Source of the DNA: Hyphomicrobiales bacterium
Lineage (GTDB): Bacteria > Pseudomonadota > Alphaproteobacteria > Rhizobiales > Aestuariivirgaceae
Length of the DNA stretch: 7,085 nt
NCBI GenBank assembly: GCA_023266715.1
Contig: JAHFPK010000143.1
Span: 1 to 7,085, forward strand
Direction: 5' to 3'
Shown here piece by piece: positions 4,757 through 7,085 of the stretch (positions within the stretch are counted from its first letter, which is position 1; every line of letters begins with the position of its first letter). Under the pieces are notes generated by a model. It was not told the origin of the DNA. It saw only the letters and a list, made by a program, of their open reading frames with translations, and did no database searches. Made by a program: the position numbers and the translations under genes.

Positions 4757-5107
4757 ATGGAACATCTCAAGCGCCGGCAGGATTTTGTTGCCGCCGCGAG
4801 AGCGCCGTCAGAAGCCATGCCTGGCATGGTGGTGCAGGCCCGAAACCGCGGAGATTCTGCAGGCCCGCGCCTCGGCTTCACCTGCAGCAAGAAAATTGGC
4901 AATGCTGTGGTTCGCAACCGCTCCAAGCGCCGGATGCGTGAAGCTGCCAGACTTGTTCTGGGCGAGACTGCTCAAAGTGGCTTTGATTATGTGCTGATTG
5001 GGCGTATGGCCACGGCCACGCGAAGTTTTGCTGAACTGCAAAAAGATTTAATATCGGCCTTGAAGCGGCTGCACGCCACGCCACATGAAGTGGCTGACAA
5101 GGGTTAA
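4757..5107 (+). CDS. rnpA: Ribonuclease P protein component
   Basis: A 116-residue basic protein that binds the RNase P RNA and helps remove 5' leaders from precursor tRNAs. The family signature is KIGNAVVRNRSKRRMREAAR (46-65), with the RNR core at 53-55. The opening LKRRQDFVAAAR (4-15) and PRLGFTCSKKIG (37-48) also match RnpA. The ATG at 4757 gives the family's normal N-terminus; a frame open to 4685 would overlap rpmH and adds unrelated residues. There is no clear Shine-Dalgarno, so translation may be coupled to rpmH, 10 bases upstream. The yidC start lies 6 bases after the stop. Confidence 0.96.
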   Translation: MEHLKRRQDFVAAARAPSEAMPGMVVQARNRGDSAGPRLGFTCSKKIGNAVVRNRSKRRMREAARLVLGETAQSGFDYVLIGRMATATRSFAELQKDLISALKRLHATPHEVADKG

Positions 5108-5113
5108 GTAATA

Positions 5114-6898
5114 ATGGACTACAACAACAAGAATTTCATTCTGGCCATTGTACTGTCCATGGCAATTATTTTCGGCTGGCAATATTTTTATGCGGTCCCT
5201 GTTGCCGAGAGGGCAAAGCAGGAGGCGGCAACCTCGCAAACAACCACAACTCCGGCCACAACGACGACAACAACCGCGCAAGTTCCGGGTGCTGCCCAGC
5301 CTGCAACCGCAATTACGCGCGAGCAGGCCTTGGGAAATTCGCCCCGTCTCAAGATTGAAACACCGGAATTGCGGGGCTCAATTAATCTGGCGGGCGCCCA
5401 GATTGATGATCTTCATCTCGCTGGATACCGCGAAACAATTGATCCCAAGAGTTCAACCATCGTGCTGCTCTCGCCGGCAGGGTCGCCCAATGCTTTTTTT
5501 GCCGAGCAGGGCTTTGTCGGTGCAACCGGCACCACTGCAAAATTGCCCGACGCCAAAACCCTCTGGACGGCTGAAGCAAATGCGGTGCTGGGTGTTGGCA
5601 AGCCTGTGACCTTGACCTGGGACAATGGCGAAGGCCTGATTTTCTCCCGCCAGATTTCTATTGCTGATCACTATGTATTTTCAGTGACGCAAGAAGTTCA
5701 GAACAATTCTGCTGCTCCCGTTGCCCTTATTCCCTATGCCCGCATCCAGCGTCAGGACACGCCAAAAATTGCCGGATATTATGTATTTTTTGAAGGAATG
5801 CTGGGGTTCCTCGGCGACAAGCTCCAGGAAATAAAATACAGCAGTCTGGTAGGGGAGCCGGAACCGACACGGATCGACTCGCAAGGTGGCTGGCTTGGCT
5901 TCACCGATAAATATTGGGCCGCGACCATGATCCCCGATCAGGCTCGCGCCATCACCTCGAGTTTCCTGCATCAAGTCCAGAATGGCCGTGATGTCTATCA
6001 GACGGATTATCTGGCCAAGGATGCAGTGGTTGTTCAGCCTGGCGGTAAAGGGCTTTATCAGGATCAGCTTTTTGCCGGTGCCAAGGTTGTGCGCACCATT
6101 CAGGCCATTGGCGATAAATACCAGATCAAGCGCTTTGATCTCATGATCGATTGGGGCTGGTTTGGCTATATCACCAAGCCGATGTTCTATCTCCTCGAAT
6201 TCATCAAGGGCATTGTCGGCAACTTCGGCATCGCCATTCTGATCGCAACGGTGCTGGTCAAGCTCGCCGTGTTTCCGCTGGCCAATAAGTCCTATGCCTC
6301 CATGAGCAAGATGAAAAAGCTTCAGCCCGAGATGGCAAAGCTCAAGGAGCTTTATCCCGACGACAAGGTGAAGCAGCAGCAGGGCATGATGGAGCTTTAC
6401 AAGCGGGAAAAGGTCTCGCCGATTTCGGGCTGCCTGCCGGTGGTGGTGCAGATACCGGTTTTCTTCTCGCTGTATAAGGTTATTCTCACCTCCATCGAAT
6501 TGCGCCACGCGCCGTTCTATGGCTGGGTGCATGATCTTTCAGCCGCTGACCCTACAAATCTTTTCAACCTCTTTGGCCTCATTCCCTGGTCGCCGCCTCA
6601 CTTCCTGGCCCTTGGCATCTGGCCGCTGCTCATGGGTATCACCATGTGGGTGCAGATGCGCCTCAACCCGACTCCGCCCGATCCGGTGCAGGCCAGCCTG
6701 TTCAACTGGATGCCCATAATGTTCACCTTCATGCTGGGAAGCTTCCCGGTTGGACTGGTGATCTATTGGGCCTGGAGCAACTCGCTTTCGATCGTTCAAC
6801 AGTCGGTGATCATGAAGCGCAATGGTGTGGATATCGATCTCCTGGGAAATATCCGCGACAGCCTGCCTTTCCTGAAAAAGAAAACCGCGGCCACTTGA
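5114..6898 (+). CDS. yidC: Membrane protein insertase YidC (Oxa1 family)
   Basis: A 594-residue inner-membrane insertase and chaperone that works alone or with SecYEG. TM1 is at 7-26 (ILAIVLSMAIIFGWQYFYA). A Thr/Ala-rich linker (about 38-66) follows. The large periplasmic beta domain P1 spans about 78-340. The conserved Oxa1 core runs from about 355, with segments near 356-390, 437-460, 485-515 and 530-565. Lys383 (TVLVKLAVFPLANKSY) stands where E. coli YidC has the groove arginine. Cys440 in SGCLPVVVQIPVFFSLYKV matches the conserved GC-P motif. Charged KMKKLQPEMAKLKELYPDDK (399-418) forms the cytoplasmic hairpin. The start fits the family opening MDxxNKNFILAI, with AAGG (5099-5102) 11 bases upstream. 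There is no yidD between rnpA and yidC. The stop overlaps the next gene as TTGA. Confidence 0.97.
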   Translation: MDYNNKNFILAIVLSMAIIFGWQYFYAVPVAERAKQEAATSQTTTTPATTTTTTAQVPGAAQPATAITREQALGNSPRLKIETPELRGSINLAGAQIDDLHLAGYRETIDPKSSTIVLLSPAGSPNAFFAEQGFVGATGTTAKLPDAKTLWTAEANAVLGVGKPVTLTWDNGEGLIFSRQISIADHYVFSVTQEVQNNSAAPVALIPYARIQRQDTPKIAGYYVFFEGMLGFLGDKLQEIKYSSLVGEPEPTRIDSQGGWLGFTDKYWAATMIPDQARAITSSFLHQVQNGRDVYQTDYLAKDAVVVQPGGKGLYQDQLFAGAKVVRTIQAIGDKYQIKRFDLMIDWGWFGYITKPMFYLLEFIKGIVGNFGIAILIATVLVKLAVFPLANKSYASMSKMKKLQPEMAKLKELYPDDKVKQQQGMMELYKREKVSPISGCLPVVVQIPVFFSLYKVILTSIELRHAPFYGWVHDLSAADPTNLFNLFGLIPWSPPHFLALGIWPLLMGITMWVQMRLNPTPPDPVQASLFNWMPIMFTFMLGSFPVGLVIYWAWSNSLSIVQQSVIMKRNGVDIDLLGNIRDSLPFLKKKTAAT

Positions 6899-7085
6899 TC
6901 TCCCGCTTCACCAGCGATCAGTTATTGGCGGGCCGGCGGCTGTTTTCGGCCCCCTCTACTTTCATGCTGGGGGTTGCATCCCTAGAGCAATTGCCTCCGG
7001 TCAAGGGCGTTGAAATCGCCTTTGCCGGCCGCTCCAATGTCGGCAAGTCATCCCTGATCAATGCCTTGACGGGGGTTCGGGAATT
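6895..7085 (+). CDS. engB: Ribosome biogenesis GTP-binding protein EngB/YihA (partial)
   Basis: The first 63 residues of a small GTPase needed for 50S subunit assembly, cut by the right edge. The P-loop G1 motif is GRSNVGKSS (45-53) in VEIAFAGRSNVGKSSLINAL, diagnostic of the EngB/YsxC family; G2-G4 lie beyond the window. The N-terminal stretch AGRRLFSAPSTFMLGVASLEQLPP resembles alphaproteobacterial EngB. The start is chosen as TTG 6895, overlapping the yidC TGA as TTGA. It retains the N-terminal helix, and there is no ATG or GTG start nearby upstream. The only ATG before the P-loop (6964) would delete conserved residues. No strong Shine-Dalgarno is seen, so coupling to yidC is likely. Confidence 0.9.
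   Translation, partial: MISRFTSDQLLAGRRLFSAPSTFMLGVASLEQLPPVKGVEIAFAGRSNVGKSSLINALTGVRE

Noticed and set aside
5494..5500. In-phase T-TTT-TTT run in yidC as a frameshift site
   Set aside because: It encodes two Phe in a normal P1 context, and yidC is not known to use frameshifting. A seven-base run can occur by chance.
5681..6532. Minus-strand 283-residue open frame
   Set aside because: It is antisense to yidC, rich in His and Arg as expected of a codon shadow, and has no recognisable domain.
1..7085. CRISPR array, toxin-antitoxin pair or phage genes
   Set aside because: No regularly spaced direct repeats, no small paired genes and no phage structural or integrase genes are present.

Overview
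The window looks like chromosomal DNA of an alphaproteobacterium, probably of the Hyphomicrobiales (Rhizobiales) type. The evidence is the gene order rpmH-rnpA-yidC-engB with no yidD between rnpA and yidC, a 44-residue L34 protein of alphaproteobacterial type, a YidC with Lys where E. coli has the groove Arg, and interspersed palindromic repeats. The genus cannot be named from the sequence alone.

Left edge (1-396): an accessory zone. The first 120 bases appear to be the transposase-proximal end of an IS481-family insertion sequence. Its transposase starts at 37 on the minus strand with the family's MNIHKNARLTP opening. It abuts an ACTAGA hexamer that fits the NCTAGN target reported for IS481. 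The hexamer overlaps the outer end of a three-hairpin repeat (122-238), followed by a second, GC-rich palindromic repeat (263-318). A complete tRNA-Arg(ACG) gene with encoded CCA follows at 397-473 on the minus strand.

Middle (541-4245, minus strand): a tightly packed three-gene operon, transcribed right to left. It encodes a TVP38/TMEM64 (DedA-like) membrane protein, a MerA-like FAD/NAD(P) disulfide oxidoreductase and a membrane-bound sensor histidine kinase. The first two genes overlap by ATGA. The kinase starts 7 bases after the flavoprotein stop, with its Shine-Dalgarno sequence overlapping that stop. This suggests a membrane-associated redox system with its own sensor. The function is not known, and no response regulator is present in the window.

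Divergent intergenic region (4246-4611): holds a second copy of the three-hairpin repeat, inverted relative to the first (108 of 114 positions identical), and a strong sigma70-like promoter reading right.

Right part (4612-7085, plus strand): the conserved housekeeping cluster. rpmH encodes ribosomal protein L34, rnpA the RNase P protein, yidC the membrane insertase, and engB/yihA a ribosome-biogenesis GTPase cut by the window edge. These join ribosome assembly, tRNA processing and membrane protein insertion.

The most notable observations are the 114-bp near-identical inverted repeats bracketing tRNA-Arg and the three-gene operon, the open reading frame that both copies keep, the IS481-type insertion at the CTAG end of one copy, a fold-back stem that would cover the transposase start codon, and the TVP38-flavoprotein-kinase operon.
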